Of a DNA stretch of 64,000 bases, positions 18,816-28,260 are shown piece by piece. Below the pieces are notes generated by a model. The model had not been told where the DNA came from and searched no databases. It worked only from the letters and a program-made list of their open reading frames with translations. The DNA is from Pedobacter arcticus A12 (GTDB lineage: Bacteria > Bacteroidota > Bacteroidia > Sphingobacteriales > Sphingobacteriaceae). How positions within the stretch are numbered: position 1 is the stretch's first letter; every line of letters starts with the position of its first letter. The stretch lies in contig NZ_JH947128.1 of NCBI RefSeq assembly GCF_000302595.1, positions 124,001 through 188,000 on the forward strand, in the 5' to 3' direction. Position numbers and translations under genes: made by a program.

Positions 18816-18880
18816 AAGTTAAAAGTAGAAAGTTTAAGGTTTAAAGTCCTTTTAACTTTCCACTTTTGACTTTTAACTTA
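18816..18880. repeat. imperfect inverted repeat of AAGTTAAAAGT units
   Basis: AAGTTAAAAGT plus GAAAGTT on the left pairs with AACTTTC and ACTTTTAACTT on the right, with a bulge, across most of the fusA-rpsJ gap. Similar units recur at 34714-34763. Confidence 0.7.
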
Positions 18881-18881
18881 T

Positions 18882-20987
18882 TTAAGCGTTTGCTTTCGCT
18901 CCTTTAACCTTAGCAACCACTTCTTCCTGTACTCCTTTTGGAGCTGGTTCGTAGTGATCAAACTCCATTGTTGAAGTTGCTCTACCAGAAGTAATAGTAC
19001 GTAATTGAGTTACATAACCAAACATTTCAGAAAGTGGCACCAAAGCCTTGATTACCTGAGCACCTGCTCTTGTATCCATACCTTGTAGCTGACCTCTTCT
19101 TCTATTTAAATCACCCATTACATCACCCATGTTCTCTTCAGGAGTTAAGACCTCAATCTTCATGATTGGCTCCATCAATACCGGCTTACACTTAGGCAAT
19201 GCCTCACGGAAAGCGTTACGAGCAGCTAATTCGAAAGATAAAGCATCTGAATCGACAGCATGGAAAGATCCGTCAATCAAACGGACTTTCATACCGGTTA
19301 CAGGGTAACCAGCTAAAACACCATTCGTTAATGAACCTTCAAAACCTTTTTGTACAGATGGAATAAATTCACGAGGAATAGAACCACCAGAGATTTCGTT
19401 GATAAACTCTAATCCTACTTTACCTTCTTCAGCTGGAGAAATAATAACTTGGATATCCGCAAATTTACCACGACCACCAGTTTGCTTTTTGTAAGTTTCT
19501 CTGTGTTGAGTTTCCCCAGTGATAGCCTCTTTGTAAGCTACTTGTGGCGCACCTTGGTTAACTTCTACTTTAAATTCACGCTTTAAACGATCCATTAAAA
19601 TATCTAAGTGAAGCTCACCCATGCCTTGGATAATGGTTTGACCAGAATCTTCATCAGTATGAACTTTGAAAGTTGGATCTTCTTCAGCTAGTTTACCTAA
19701 ACCAACACCTAATTTATCAGCATCAGCTTGAGTTTTTGGCTCAATAGCTAAACCGATAACTGGATCTGGAAAATCCATAGATTCCAAAATAATTGGATTC
19801 TTTTCTTCGCAAAGCGTATCACCTGTTTTAATATCCTTAAATCCTACTACCGCAGCAATATCACCAGCTCCTACGTTAGGAATTGGGTTTTGCTTGTTAG
19901 CATGCATTTGGAATATACGTGAAATACGTTCTTTATTTTCTGAACGAGCATTATAAACGTAAGAACCCGCTTCTAAATTCCCAGAGTAAACTCTGATAAA
20001 ACACAAACGACCTACGAAAGGATCTGTTGCAATTTTAAAAGCTAAAGCTGCAAAAGGCTCTTTTTCTGATGGCTGACGAGTAATTGTTTCGCCAGTATCT
20101 GGGTGAGTTCCGGTGATTCCTTCAACGTCCATTGGAGAAGGCAATAATTCCATCACATAATCCAGCATGGTTTGTACACCTTTGTTTTTGAAAGATGAAC
20201 CACAAACCATAGGTACAATTTTAGCATCTAAAGTTGCTTTACGCAATGCATCTAAAACTTCACGCTCAGTAATAGTTTCTGGAGCGTCAAAGAATTTTTC
20301 CATCAAAGACTCATCATATTCAGCAACAGCCTCCAATAATTTCTCCCTCCATTCGGTAGCTTCTTCAATTGCATCTTCTGGAATTGGAACTTCAGTAAAA
20401 GTCATCCCTTTATCTGCTTCATTCCAAACAATACCTCTCCAGTTAATTAAATCAACCACACCTCTAAAACCTTCTTCAGCTCCAATTGGAATTTGCAAAG
20501 GAATAGCGTTTGATCCTAACATATCTTTAACCTGCTTAACAACTTTTAAGAAGTCAGCACCAGCTCTGTCCATTTTATTAACGAAACCTAAACGAGGTAC
20601 GTTGTAGTTATTAGCTAATCTCCAGTTGGTTTCTGATTGAGGCTCAACACCATCAACTGCTGAAAACAAGAATACCAATCCGTCCAATACACGTAAAGAT
20701 CTGTTTACCTCAACGGTAAAATCCACGTGTCCTGGAGTATCAATAATATTCATGTGGTACTTTTGCCCTCTGTAAGCCCAATCAACGGTTACCGCAGCAG
20801 AAGTAATAGTGATACCACGCTCTTGCTCTTGCGCCATCCAATCGGTGGTAGCAGAACCTTCGTGAGTTTCACCTAACTTGTGGTTTACACCAGAGTAGAA
20901 TAAAATACGCTCTGTTGTAGTGGTTTTACCAGCATCAATGTGCGCAGCAATACCGATATTTCTTGTGAATTTTAAATCTCTTGACAT
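18882..20987 (-). CDS. fusA: elongation factor G
   Basis: A 701-residue translational GTPase that drives ribosomal translocation. The G1 motif is AHIDAGKTT near the N-terminus. Next come the switch region [14 protein letters not shown]3 DTPGHVDF and G4 NKMDRAGAD. Domains II-V follow, with RDVM-type loops such as [15 protein letters not shown] and the C-terminal [20 protein letters not shown]. Length is standard. It sits between rpsG and rpsJ in the str operon. tuf is not adjacent, which is common in this phylum. Confidence 0.99.
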   Translation of the reverse strand: MSRDLKFTRNIGIAAHIDAGKTTTTERILFYSGVNHKLGETHEGSATTDWMAQEQERGITITSAAVTVDWAYRGQKYHMNIIDTPGHVDFTVEVNRSLRVLDGLVFLFSAVDGVEPQSETNWRLANNYNVPRLGFVNKMDRAGADFLKVVKQVKDMLGSNAIPLQIPIGAEEGFRGVVDLINWRGIVWNEADKGMTFTEVPIPEDAIEEATEWREKLLEAVAEYDESLMEKFFDAPETITEREVLDALRKATLDAKIVPMVCGSSFKNKGVQTMLDYVMELLPSPMDVEGITGTHPDTGETITRQPSEKEPFAALAFKIATDPFVGRLCFIRVYSGNLEAGSYVYNARSENKERISRIFQMHANKQNPIPNVGAGDIAAVVGFKDIKTGDTLCEEKNPIILESMDFPDPVIGLAIEPKTQADADKLGVGLGKLAEEDPTFKVHTDEDSGQTIIQGMGELHLDILMDRLKREFKVEVNQGAPQVAYKEAITGETQHRETYKKQTGGRGKFADIQVIISPAEEGKVGLEFINEISGGSIPREFIPSVQKGFEGSLTNGVLAGYPVTGMKVRLIDGSFHAVDSDALSFELAARNAFREALPKCKPVLMEPIMKIEVLTPEENMGDVMGDLNRRRGQLQGMDTRAGAQVIKALVPLSEMFGYVTQLRTITSGRATSTMEFDHYEPAPKGVQEEVVAKVKGAKANA

Positions 20988-21022
20988 TTTAGTTTTTTTG
21001 TGATTTCACGGATTTAAAGATT

Positions 21023-21088
21023 ACACCAATTTTCACTTACGCAAAAACTGGTGTTTTAAAATCTGTGTAATCTTATAATCTGTGTAAT
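21023..21088. repeat. AATCTGTGTAAT direct repeats with small hairpin
   Basis: Two perfect copies of AATCTGTGTAAT (21060-21071 and 21077-21088) follow an ACACCA/TGGTGT inverted pair (21023-21028 and 21049-21054). They fill the rpsG-fusA gap. Confidence 0.65.
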
Positions 21089-21095
21089 TCTTATT

Positions 21096-21563
21096 CTAGA
21101 ATCTAAAGTGAGAGAATGCCTTGTTAGCCTCAGCCATTTTATGGGTATCTTCTTTTTTCTTCACCGCAGCACCTTCACCTTTTGCAGCAGAGATGATTTC
21201 ACCAGCTAACTTCTCAGTCATGGTTTTTTCACCACGCTTTCTGCTATAGCTAATTAACCATTTCATACCTAAAGCAATTTTACGCTCTGGTCTTACTTCA
21301 GTTGGCACTTGAAAGTTTGCACCACCCACACGTCTAGATTTAACCTCTACACCTGGGCTGATGTTATTTAATGCTTTTTTCCATTGCTCTAAACCGTTTT
21401 CGCTGGTTTTAGTTTCAACAATTTCAATAGCGCCGTAAAAAATATCGTAAGCGATAGATTTTTTTCCATCGTACATCATATTATTTACAAACCTGGTAAC
21501 CATAACGTCGTTAAACTTCGGGTCAGGCAGGATGATTCTCTTTTTTGGTTTCGATTTTCTCAT
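21096..21563 (-). CDS. rpsG: 30S ribosomal protein S7
   Basis: A 155-residue protein with the S7 signature region [20 protein letters not shown] near the start, the stretch [20 protein letters not shown], and the C-terminal [16 protein letters not shown]7 nucleates assembly of the 30S head by binding the 3' domain of 16S rRNA. It lies 19 bases after rpsL in the str operon. Confidence 0.98.
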   Translation of the reverse strand: MRKSKPKKRIILPDPKFNDVMVTRFVNNMMYDGKKSIAYDIFYGAIEIVETKTSENGLEQWKKALNNISPGVEVKSRRVGGANFQVPTEVRPERKIALGMKWLISYSRKRGEKTMTEKLAGEIISAAKGEGAAVKKKEDTHKMAEANKAFSHFRF

Positions 21564-21582
21564 TGTCTTGTCCTCCGTTTAA

Positions 21583-21996
21583 TTATTTCTTTTTACCTTT
21601 TGCTGGTGCAGCTGCCGCTTGTCCTGGTTTTGGCTTTTTAGTACCATACTTTGAACGACGTTGATTTCTACCTGCAACACCTGCTGTATCTAACGCACCA
21701 CGAACAATGTGGTAACGTACTCCAGGTAAATCTTTTACTCTTCCACCACGTACCAAAACAATAGAGTGTTCTTGTAAGTTGTGACCTTCCCCAGGAATGT
21801 AAGCGTTAATCTCTTTTCCGTTGGTTAAACGTACACGAGCAACTTTACGCATTGCTGAGTTTGGTTTTTTAGGGGTAGTAGTATATACACGTGTACATAC
21901 GCCTCTTCGCTGTGGACAGCTGTCCAACGCTGGGGATTTACTCTTATCCACCAGAGCTACTCTACCTTTCCTAACTAATTGTTGAATGGTTGGCAT
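21583..21996 (-). CDS. rpsL: 30S ribosomal protein S12
   Basis: A 137-residue protein with the universal segments [30 protein letters not shown] and [13 protein letters not shown]. Both loops where streptomycin-resistance changes occur (KKPNS and the Lys in [11 protein letters not shown]) carry the sensitive-type residues. The tail is a lysine/alanine-rich extension ending AKGKKK. It is the first gene of the str operon, with a clear promoter 80-110 bases upstream. Confidence 0.98.
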   Translation of the reverse strand: MPTIQQLVRKGRVALVDKSKSPALDSCPQRRGVCTRVYTTTPKKPNSAMRKVARVRLTNGKEINAYIPGEGHNLQEHSIVLVRGGRVKDLPGVRYHIVRGALDTAGVAGRNQRRSKYGTKKPKPGQAAAAPAKGKKK

Positions 21997-22077
21997 TAAG
22001 CTTTCTTTAAATTTGTTTTTTATTAATTATTTAATCCTTTGTACCAGAGCGCTTAACGCTCGTAATTAAAAGGACTG

Positions 22078-22108
22078 CAAAAGTAGGGTTTTATTTTTTG
22101 ATTTTCAA
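22078..22108 (-). promoter_or_regulatory. str operon promoter
   Basis: On the minus strand, TTG (22106-22108), a 20-base spacer and TACTTTTG (22078-22085) match the Bacteroidota TTG-N17-23-TAnnTTTG promoter. The leader of roughly 75 bases contains a short hairpin (GAGCG/CGCTC, about 22049-22063) that could act in autogenous control by ribosomal proteins. Confidence 0.8.
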
Positions 22109-22146
22109 TAGGTTGTGACTATTTTTTTAAGGAGGTAGTAAATAAG

Positions 22147-22156
22147 CCCCCCCCCC
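22147..22156. repeat. C10 homopolymer tract
   Basis: Ten consecutive C residues on the plus strand lie in otherwise AT-rich intergenic DNA between the str promoter and a small lipoprotein gene. The copy number may also be prone to sequencing error. Confidence 0.85.
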
Positions 22157-22249
22157 TTTAAATAAATTTAAGATCAACAAGTATGATAAGGAGAAATAAA
22201 AAACTAGAGCTATTGTTGGTAAATCAAATTTTTGAGTGATAGCTATTTT

Positions 22250-22277
22250 AATAAATACGTATTTCTACGTATTTATT
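22250..22277. promoter_or_regulatory. perfect 12-bp palindrome upstream of small lipoprotein gene
   Basis: AATAAATACGTA and TACGTATTTATT flank a 4-base loop (TTTC). It lies 112 bases before the lipoprotein start, in the 390-base space between rpsL and that gene. It could be a protein-binding site or an RNA hairpin. Neither side has a T-run strong enough to call a terminator. Confidence 0.6.
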
Positions 22278-22388
22278 TGCTTTTAGAATAACTCAATATT
22301 TGGGGGCTTGTTATTGTGGTCCAAAAAACAACCTAAAGTTATAGCAAGCTTTATTAAAAGTTAATTAAATATTTAAACCTTAAAAATT

Positions 22389-22685
22389 ATGAAAAGAAAC
22401 GCTCTAAAAATCGCAGTGGCTTTATTGTTAAGTTCCACTTTATTCTTTGGCTGCAAGAAAGAAGAAGCATCAGTAGCAGGTGGTTGTGGGACCGCTTCAG
22501 CATCAATTGTGAACGAATTACCTGTTTATCAAGCCGCGGTTACAAAATACAGTACCGATCCAAGTGTAGCAAACTGTAATGCGGTTTTAACATCGCTTAA
22601 AAAAATTATTAGCCAAGTTAAAGACTGTCCACAATTGACAACCACATACGAAGCATTTTTGAAAAATTATACTTGCGGAAAGTAA
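22389..22685 (+). CDS. small cysteine-containing lipoprotein
   Basis: A 98-residue protein with a lipoprotein signal ending LFFGC (Cys22), then KKEE. The mature part has four further cysteines (GGCGT, ANCNA, KDCPQ, YTCGK), enough for two disulfides, and otherwise looks alpha-helical. It is convergent with yjdM across a strong hairpin. I do not recognise the family. It is probably anchored in the outer membrane or facing the periplasm. Confidence 0.75.
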   Translation: MKRNALKIAVALLLSSTLFFGCKKEEASVAGGCGTASASIVNELPVYQAAVTKYSTDPSVANCNAVLTSLKKIISQVKDCPQLTTTYEAFLKNYTCGK

Positions 22686-22698
22686 GTAATAACTAAAT

Positions 22699-22739
22699 CA
22701 ATAAAGTCGGGTTACTTATATAATAGCTCGACTTTATTG
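22699..22739. terminator. bidirectional hairpin between convergent genes
   Basis: An 11-bp perfect stem (CAATAAAGTCG / CGACTTTATTG) with a 19-base loop lies between the lipoprotein gene and yjdM. The T-rich 3' arm could end transcription in either direction, though no long U-tract follows. Confidence 0.55.
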
Positions 22740-22782
22740 TAAAAAAATCTTTTAAAAATAAAATTGGATAGAATATGATCTA

Positions 22783-23121
22783 TTAAGCTTTCTTAACAAA
22801 TTCTGATTTCAAATTCATTGCTCCAAAACCATCGATTTTACAAGAAATATTGTGATCGCCATCTGTTAATCTGATGTTTTTTACTTTAGTTCCAGCTTTT
22901 AACGGCTTTGGCGCACCTTTAACTGGTAAATCTTTAATAACAATTACAGAATCCCCATTTACCAATTCGTTGCCGTTTGAGTCTAACACTTTATCAGTCG
23001 CTTCAGTCTCTATAATTTCCTCGCTAGGAGTCCATTCATGAAAGCATTGAGAACAAGTCATGTGATCTTGATCTTGGTAGGTAAATTCTGAATTACATTT
23101 TGGGCAGTTAATGATGCTCAT
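22783..23121 (-). CDS. yjdM: YjdM/PhnA-family zinc-ribbon protein
   Basis: A 112-residue protein with an N-terminal zinc ribbon (CPKC at 6-9 and CSQC at 23-26) followed by the PhnA domain ([31 protein letters not shown], ending [14 protein letters not shown]). The family is often named after the phosphonate operon but is not needed for phosphonate use. Its role is uncertain. Length and motif order are normal. Confidence 0.92.
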   Translation of the reverse strand: MSIINCPKCNSEFTYQDQDHMTCSQCFHEWTPSEEIIETEATDKVLDSNGNELVNGDSVIVIKDLPVKGAPKPLKAGTKVKNIRLTDGDHNISCKIDGFGAMNLKSEFVKKA

Positions 23122-23256
23122 ATTTTTTGGATTTTAAAACGGCAAAGATAAGAAAACGAGACAACGGTTATGATATATAAGACCTGTTGTTCACGTAAAG
23201 TATTAATTGTTTCATGTGTTAAAAACGACTACCATTGACAGTTTAACTTACACATT

Positions 23257-24513
23257 TTAAGAAGTCAGCCTATTAATCAAAGCTGCGCTTTGTGCTCTTC
23301 CTTTCTCTAACAAAGGTTCAAAAAAAGCTTTCGCTTGCATAAAATGAGATTTGTAACCTTCCATATCTTTATAGTTAATCAAAGAAGCCCATTCTCGTAC
23401 TGCGGTATGAAATTCTAGATCATCACCTCGGATGCTTTTATCATAAAGCGCAGTTTGGATAGTTTTCTCCAATAATTCGTCATTTTTAAATAAATACTCA
23501 ACAATGCCCAATCTTAATTTGAATGGAGGAGTTTGGCACATCATATTGTCATAGGGGTTTATTTTTAGCTGGTGCCAAGCATCAACCATGGCCAACAGAC
23601 TAAGATGTGAATTGGACTTTTCAAATGTTTTATTGTTCCCAATGCTGAACTCTTTCATGATATCGTCATCAAAAAGAATAAGGTTATGTTGCCCGTGGAA
23701 AACAAAATCACGAGCCTCGTAAATCCGCTTTCTAAAACTCTCCTCATCTTCCTGAATCATCATTTTAAACAGGGCTGATTCGGATTGCGCATAGCCTTGA
23801 ATTTGCTTTGATGCATAAGGATTTAAAATTGCTAATCCTGCGTATATATGTGGCTTATAACTAAAAATTCTTAGCGTCGTTAAAATTTTCACGTTATCAA
23901 TTCCAGAAACATAAGCCCCACTCTCCCATGGATAAGTTCCTGCGTTTTTCCATGCAGTGCCCATGCTCTCAAAACCCATGTGGGTTACTGCCTGCGTATC
24001 TGCCATAATCTGATCATGCTGATGATAATCTTCAAGTTCTATGATTTCGGACTCAAGTGCTTGGAGTATTGCTAGCGCTTTCTGATAGTTCTCTTTCGTG
24101 ATTCTGTGCGGGGCAACAATCAACTTTTGTCCTTTGGTTGCAAAGCCTGGGCCATGTAAAGAATGGGTTAAAATGATTTCCGTGTCGTGGTTTAGGTACT
24201 TTTCAAAAGCGACAACTTCGGGTGTTTTTACAGACGTCATCCCGGTAACTAAAGATCCATTTTTTACGGATAAAGCTGTTTTTGCTACCACCTCGGCAAT
24301 TTTCTCCGCTTCAACAGCATAAAATATAAAATCGCTTGATCCTGCTACTTCGTTGGCAGTATGCAGAACAGTAATGCCGTAAGGAGAGAGCTCTGATGTG
24401 AGTTCTTCAAATTTATCTGGGAGGTCACAGCCTTGCACTGTTAACCCTGCTTTTGCAAAAGTAATTGCATAAAGCTTTCCCATATCCCCTAAACCAACAA
24501 TTCCAATTTTCAT
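23257..24513 (-). CDS. prephenate dehydrogenase, fungal TYR1-like
   Basis: A 418-residue oxidoreductase expected to convert prephenate to 4-hydroxyphenylpyruvate for tyrosine synthesis. The N-terminal Rossmann motif is GIVGLGDMGKLYA. Further on are TSVKTPEVVAFEKYL, THSLHGPGF, ADTQAVTHMGFESMGTAW and YAGLAILNPYA. From memory these align closely in order and wording with yeast Tyr1 (HSLHGP, ADTQAVTH, SMGSAW, YAGLAITNP), rather than with the short TyrA of most bacteria. No chorismate mutase or ACT domain is evident. The gene stands alone, about 290 bases before lepB. Confidence 0.8.
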   Translation of the reverse strand: MKIGIVGLGDMGKLYAITFAKAGLTVQGCDLPDKFEELTSELSPYGITVLHTANEVAGSSDFIFYAVEAEKIAEVVAKTALSVKNGSLVTGMTSVKTPEVVAFEKYLNHDTEIILTHSLHGPGFATKGQKLIVAPHRITKENYQKALAILQALESEIIELEDYHQHDQIMADTQAVTHMGFESMGTAWKNAGTYPWESGAYVSGIDNVKILTTLRIFSYKPHIYAGLAILNPYASKQIQGYAQSESALFKMMIQEDEESFRKRIYEARDFVFHGQHNLILFDDDIMKEFSIGNNKTFEKSNSHLSLLAMVDAWHQLKINPYDNMMCQTPPFKLRLGIVEYLFKNDELLEKTIQTALYDKSIRGDDLEFHTAVREWASLINYKDMEGYKSHFMQAKAFFEPLLEKGRAQSAALINRLTS

Positions 24514-24743
24514 ATCTGCTAAGATAATATAAACGTAAATTTTTTACGGCAAAAATAGAATAAAGACATTAGATGCCTCGGCCAACAATCAATTAAAAAT
24601 TATGCTCCGCTCAGTACCAAAAATTTAGTTTTTCTATCAAAAAAATCAGCAAAGCTTGCAAAACTTCATGTAAAAACACCTCCAGTTTTTATATTCTGAA
24701 TCAGAAAACAAGTGGCTTTTTTAGTTAAACCCGGAGTTGAGCG

Positions 24744-24780
24744 CAAAAAAAATGCGCTACCTTTAACAGATAGCGCATTT
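24744..24780 (-). terminator. terminator of the parA-lepB gene run
   Basis: On the minus strand, AAATGCGCTA pairs perfectly with TAGCGCATTT (10 bp, 11-base loop) and is followed by further T residues (eight in a row in total). It lies 22 bases after the lepB stop. Confidence 0.88.
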
Positions 24781-24801
24781 CGTATAGCTAATGGATATTG
24801 T

Positions 24802-25899
24802 TTAATGTATCCCTCTCAATAACCTGCTCCATCTAATTTTACTTAAAAAAGAACCATTCTCATCCCAACTCATCCAAATAAATAAAGCTTTACCTACAAT
24901 ATGGTCATCTGGCACAAAACCCCAATATCTCGAATCTAAAGAGTTGTGGCGGTTATCGCCCATCATCCAATAGTAGTTCATTTTAAAGATGTATGAATCT
25001 GTTTTTTGTCCGTTAATGGTAATATCGTTACCGTTAATCTCTAACTTATTGCCTTCGTAAATTGTAATTGCCCGTTGGTAAATTGGCAAAGTCAAGCTGT
25101 CAAGTTTAACCGTCCAACCTTTTTTAGGAATAATGATTGGTCCAAAATTATCTTGGTTCCAATTAAAATGTGGATCGTTAGGAAAAACCTGTTGTTCAAA
25201 AGCGCCTTGCTCTGCAACTACTGGTGTTAACACTTTAACATTTGAAAATGCTTTGATTTTGTCAACCTCGCCTTTAGGCATGGTCATTACGTATTCATCA
25301 TTGTTAACGCGTTCTACATCTGCTTTAACTTCTTTTAACGCCATTGGATTAAAATCGGTGCCATCTGTTTTTACGTAATATTGCGTTTGGCTCATCTTTG
25401 GTAAATCCGCAGGCTTGCCGTTAATGTAAACAACTGCATTCACAATTTTCAATGTATCACCACCGATTCCCAAACATCTTTTGATGTAGTTCTCTCTTTT
25501 ATCAACCGGGCGATTCAAAGGTGCGTCAGCGTCCATCGGGTAGTTAAAAACTACCACATCATTACGCTCAATAGTTCCAAATCCCGGTAAACGGTAGTAA
25601 GGCAACTGAATACCGTCCCAATAAGCCTTTGTACCCGTAATTGGCATAGTATGGTGGGCAAAAGGAAAAGCTACCGGTGTGATTGGCGTTCGGGCGCCAT
25701 AACTCATTTTACTTACAAATAAAAAATCGCCAACCAAAAGTGAGCGTTCCATTGAACCCGTAGGAATAGTGTAAGCCTCGATAAACAAACCTCTGATGAT
25801 TGTAGCCGCAATAACCGCAAAAACTACTGCATCTAACCATTCTCTACCAGCACTTTTCTTTTTATTTTCCTTACTTTTTTTCCAGAATTTCCAGTTCAT
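24802..25899 (-). CDS. lepB: signal peptidase I
   Basis: A 365-residue membrane protease that removes signal peptides. A hydrophobic anchor (about 22-40) leads into box B, TIPTGSMERSL, with nucleophile Ser49. The general base is Lys140 in NYIKRCLGIGGD. The C-terminal box MMGDNRHNSLDSRYWGFVPD is complete. The long insert between the catalytic boxes and the 365-residue length are usual for Bacteroidota. It starts 10 bases after dapB and ends the parA-parB-DUF5683-dapB-lepB run. Confidence 0.97.
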   Translation of the reverse strand: MNWKFWKKSKENKKKSAGREWLDAVVFAVIAATIIRGLFIEAYTIPTGSMERSLLVGDFLFVSKMSYGARTPITPVAFPFAHHTMPITGTKAYWDGIQLPYYRLPGFGTIERNDVVVFNYPMDADAPLNRPVDKRENYIKRCLGIGGDTLKIVNAVVYINGKPADLPKMSQTQYYVKTDGTDFNPMALKEVKADVERVNNDEYVMTMPKGEVDKIKAFSNVKVLTPVVAEQGAFEQQVFPNDPHFNWNQDNFGPIIIPKKGWTVKLDSLTLPIYQRAITIYEGNKLEINGNDITINGQKTDSYIFKMNYYWMMGDNRHNSLDSRYWGFVPDDHIVGKALFIWMSWDENGSFLSKIRWSRLLRGIH

Positions 25900-25909
25900 T
25901 TTTTGCTGA

Positions 25910-26653
25910 TTAAGCGTTAAAATTATACATCTCTTTTACCGAGTAAAAACCTTTTCTCCCCTTCAACCATTCGGCGGCGAGTACAGCGCCCAATGCAAAA
26001 CCTTGACGACCGTGAGCTACGTGTTTAAATTCTATTCTATCCACATCCGAATCGTAAATTACCGAATGTGTGCCTGGCACTTCGCCTTCTCTGTAAGAAG
26101 CTATGATTAGATGTTCTGGTTTATGATTTGTTACTTCATCCTCAGACTTAACATCTACCCACTCCGTTTTTTTGTCAAATTCTGCTATCACATCCTCTGC
26201 AATGGTAATTGCGGTTCCACTTGGCGAATCCAATTTATGGATATGGTGAATTTCCTCAATTGCAACATCGTACTGATCGGCAAAATTGTTCATCATTTTT
26301 GCCAATTGCTGGTTAAGGTTAAAGAATATATTTACGCCAACACTAAAGTTTGAACCATACATTACGGCCGTATCTGCACTTAGGCAATCGTCCTTTACTT
26401 TTTGCAAATGGCCATACCACCCTGTTGTACCTACAACTAAGGGAACGCCTGCTTTGATACAGGTTTCTATATTATTTAACACCGTATCTGGCGTACTAAA
26501 TTCTATGGCAACATCTGCTTTCTGCAGATTTTCTACGGTTAATTCGTCGGCGTTATTTTGGTCAATAATCAACACGATTTCATGATTTCTGTCTAAAGCG
26601 ATAGATTCAATCATTTTACCCATTTTTCCGTATCCGAGAAGGGCTAATTTCAT
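25910..26653 (-). CDS. dapB: 4-hydroxy-tetrahydrodipicolinate reductase
   Basis: A 247-residue enzyme of lysine and diaminopimelate synthesis, reducing the cyclic intermediate with NAD(P)H. The N-terminal nucleotide-binding motif is LLGYGKMGKMIE. The active-site signature is EIHHIHKLDSPSGTA, including the His-His pair and the catalytic Lys. VVGTTGW and ASYREGEVPGTHSV are also typical. It begins immediately after the DUF5683 gene, without a gap, which implies coupled translation. Confidence 0.97.
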   Translation of the reverse strand: MKLALLGYGKMGKMIESIALDRNHEIVLIIDQNNADELTVENLQKADVAIEFSTPDTVLNNIETCIKAGVPLVVGTTGWYGHLQKVKDDCLSADTAVMYGSNFSVGVNIFFNLNQQLAKMMNNFADQYDVAIEEIHHIHKLDSPSGTAITIAEDVIAEFDKKTEWVDVKSEDEVTNHKPEHLIIASYREGEVPGTHSVIYDSDVDRIEFKHVAHGRQGFALGAVLAAEWLKGRKGFYSVKEMYNFNA

Positions 26654-27331
26654 TTATTTAAATTTTAGGTTTAAAGTAAGCATTGGCGCTGGCCCGTAAA
26701 CGTATGCATTTCCGTAAGACGGGACGTAAATTGTAGGTTTAACCTGTAACGATAAATCATCACTCACATCAAACGTAGCTAATTTCGCGTCTATATAAGC
26801 ATCTACCATTTGCAAAAGATAAAAGCCAAATGTACTATATAAACTTAAATCTCTGTTGCGGCGGTAAAAATCTTTTGCGTTATAAATCTGCTCATCAGGG
26901 TATCCCTGATACTGAATAAATTTGAAACGATCTTTTAAAGGAATATTAGGGTTTGCTTTCCTATACTGGCTTTCTGTCAAAAGCTCTTTATAAAACCTAT
27001 TATTAAACTCGTAAACCAAGCCCAAGCCTACAAAACCGCCGTAAACCAAGGGAACTTTCCACCATTTACCGTTGCGGGCCTGCCCCCAACCCGGTAAAAT
27101 TGCCGAACGTAAAACAGCTTTTCGCGGGTTTTGCAATTTTGTACTGTCTTTAAACAACAAACCAACTTCTTTACCAAAGTTGCTTGCTTTTTCTTTAAAG
27201 CTAGGTTTTTCTGCGGTGTCTTTAACAATGATGGTATCTTTTTGAGGAGCTTTAGAAAGACTATCCTTTTGCTGAGCTGTTGCCTGCACTAATCCTAAAA
27301 AAAAAACAAAAACGACAGCGTATTTGAACAT
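26654..27331 (-). CDS. DUF5683 membrane-associated protein
   Basis: A 225-residue protein with a signal peptide (ending QATAQ), a Lys/Asp-rich linker, and the DUF5683 core. The core begins LRSAILPGWGQARNGKWWKVP and contains hydrophobic segments (LVYGGFVGLGLVYEF, YSTFGFYLLQMVDAYIDA). This family is regularly found between parB and dapB or lepB in Bacteroidota; its function is unknown. The stop of parB and this start share one base (TAATG), so expression is coupled to chromosome-partition genes. Confidence 0.88.
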   Translation of the reverse strand: MFKYAVVFVFFLGLVQATAQQKDSLSKAPQKDTIIVKDTAEKPSFKEKASNFGKEVGLLFKDSTKLQNPRKAVLRSAILPGWGQARNGKWWKVPLVYGGFVGLGLVYEFNNRFYKELLTESQYRKANPNIPLKDRFKFIQYQGYPDEQIYNAKDFYRRNRDLSLYSTFGFYLLQMVDAYIDAKLATFDVSDDLSLQVKPTIYVPSYGNAYVYGPAPMLTLNLKFK

Positions 27332-28260
27332 TACCAGTCTAAAAGTTCCAAAATTCGACTTAAATCATCGTCAGACAAAAACGGGATTTCGATACTTCCT
27401 TTTCCGCCTGCCTGCACTTTCATTTTAATTTTTGTAGCGAATTTAGAAGACAGATCGTCCTGAACTTTCTGGTATTGGAAAGAAATCCCATCCGCCTTTT
27501 TATCTTTTCCTTCGGGTTTGGTTATGCCGTTTTTCATCTGGCGCACCATTTCTTCTACTTTTCTTACAGAAAGGTCTTTATCTAAAATCTCCTGAAAAAT
27601 AAAAAGTTGAGCTTCTAAGTTTGCCACATTAATCAATGCCCTGGCATGCCCCATAGAAATCCGATTATCTCTAATTGCTGCTTGGATAGTTGGCGGTAGT
27701 TTTAACAAGCGCAGGTAATTGGTAACTGTTGATCTGTTTTTAGAAACACGATCGCCCAATTCTTCTGGGTTAATCTCGCACTCATCAATCATCCGCTGAA
27801 AGCTCAACGCAACTTCTATTGCATTTAAGTTTTCTCGCTGAATGTTTTCAATCAATGCCATTTCCAACATCTGCTGGTCATCTGCAGTGCGGATATAAGC
27901 TGGTATTTCGGTAATTCCAGCTAGTTTAGATGCTCTTAATCTCCGCTCGCCAGATATTAACTGATAGCTGTTATGACCCGTTTGCCTTACGGTGATGGGC
28001 TGAATTAAACCTTGTAGCTGTATAGATTCTGAAAGTTCTTTTAAGGCAGTTTCGTCAAATTCAAACCTTGGCTGAAAAGGGTTTACCGCTACCTGGTTCA
28101 CTTTCACATGGCTTATTGCGCCAAGCGCTGCCGATGGATTATCTGTTACTGAAGAATTTCCGTTTGTATTTGTTTGGTTTCTCTCCCTGCTCATATCAGG
28201 CGAATCGCTTAACAATGCGCCCAAACCTCTGCCTAATCCAAATTTTCTGTCTTTACTCAT
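27331..28260 (-). CDS. parB: chromosome-partitioning protein ParB
   Basis: A 309-residue ParB/Spo0J. The N-terminal CTP-binding domain has NPFQPR, the SIQLQGLIQPITVR segment and ISGERRLRASKLAG. The helix-turn-helix region includes RVSKNRSTVTNYLRLLKLP and ISMGHARALI. A short C-terminal dimerisation region ends ILELLDW. It loads on parS sites and slides as a clamp to organise the origin region. It overlaps parA by four bases. No convincing parS was found in the window. Confidence 0.97.
   Translation of the reverse strand: MSKDRKFGLGRGLGALLSDSPDMSRERNQTNTNGNSSVTDNPSAALGAISHVKVNQVAVNPFQPRFEFDETALKELSESIQLQGLIQPITVRQTGHNSYQLISGERRLRASKLAGITEIPAYIRTADDQQMLEMALIENIQRENLNAIEVALSFQRMIDECEINPEELGDRVSKNRSTVTNYLRLLKLPPTIQAAIRDNRISMGHARALINVANLEAQLFIFQEILDKDLSVRKVEEMVRQMKNGITKPEGKDKKADGISFQYQKVQDDLSSKFATKIKMKVQAGGKGSIEIPFLSDDDLSRILELLDW

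Noticed and set aside
22129-22136. AAGGAGGT, a perfect Shine-Dalgarno-like string
   Set aside because: No start codon follows at a usable distance and Bacteroidota rarely depend on this motif; the C10 tract directly follows it.
23180-23220. TTGTTCACGT and GTTTCATGTG as possible parS site near the par genes
   Set aside because: Neither half forms the near-perfect 16-base palindrome expected of parS.
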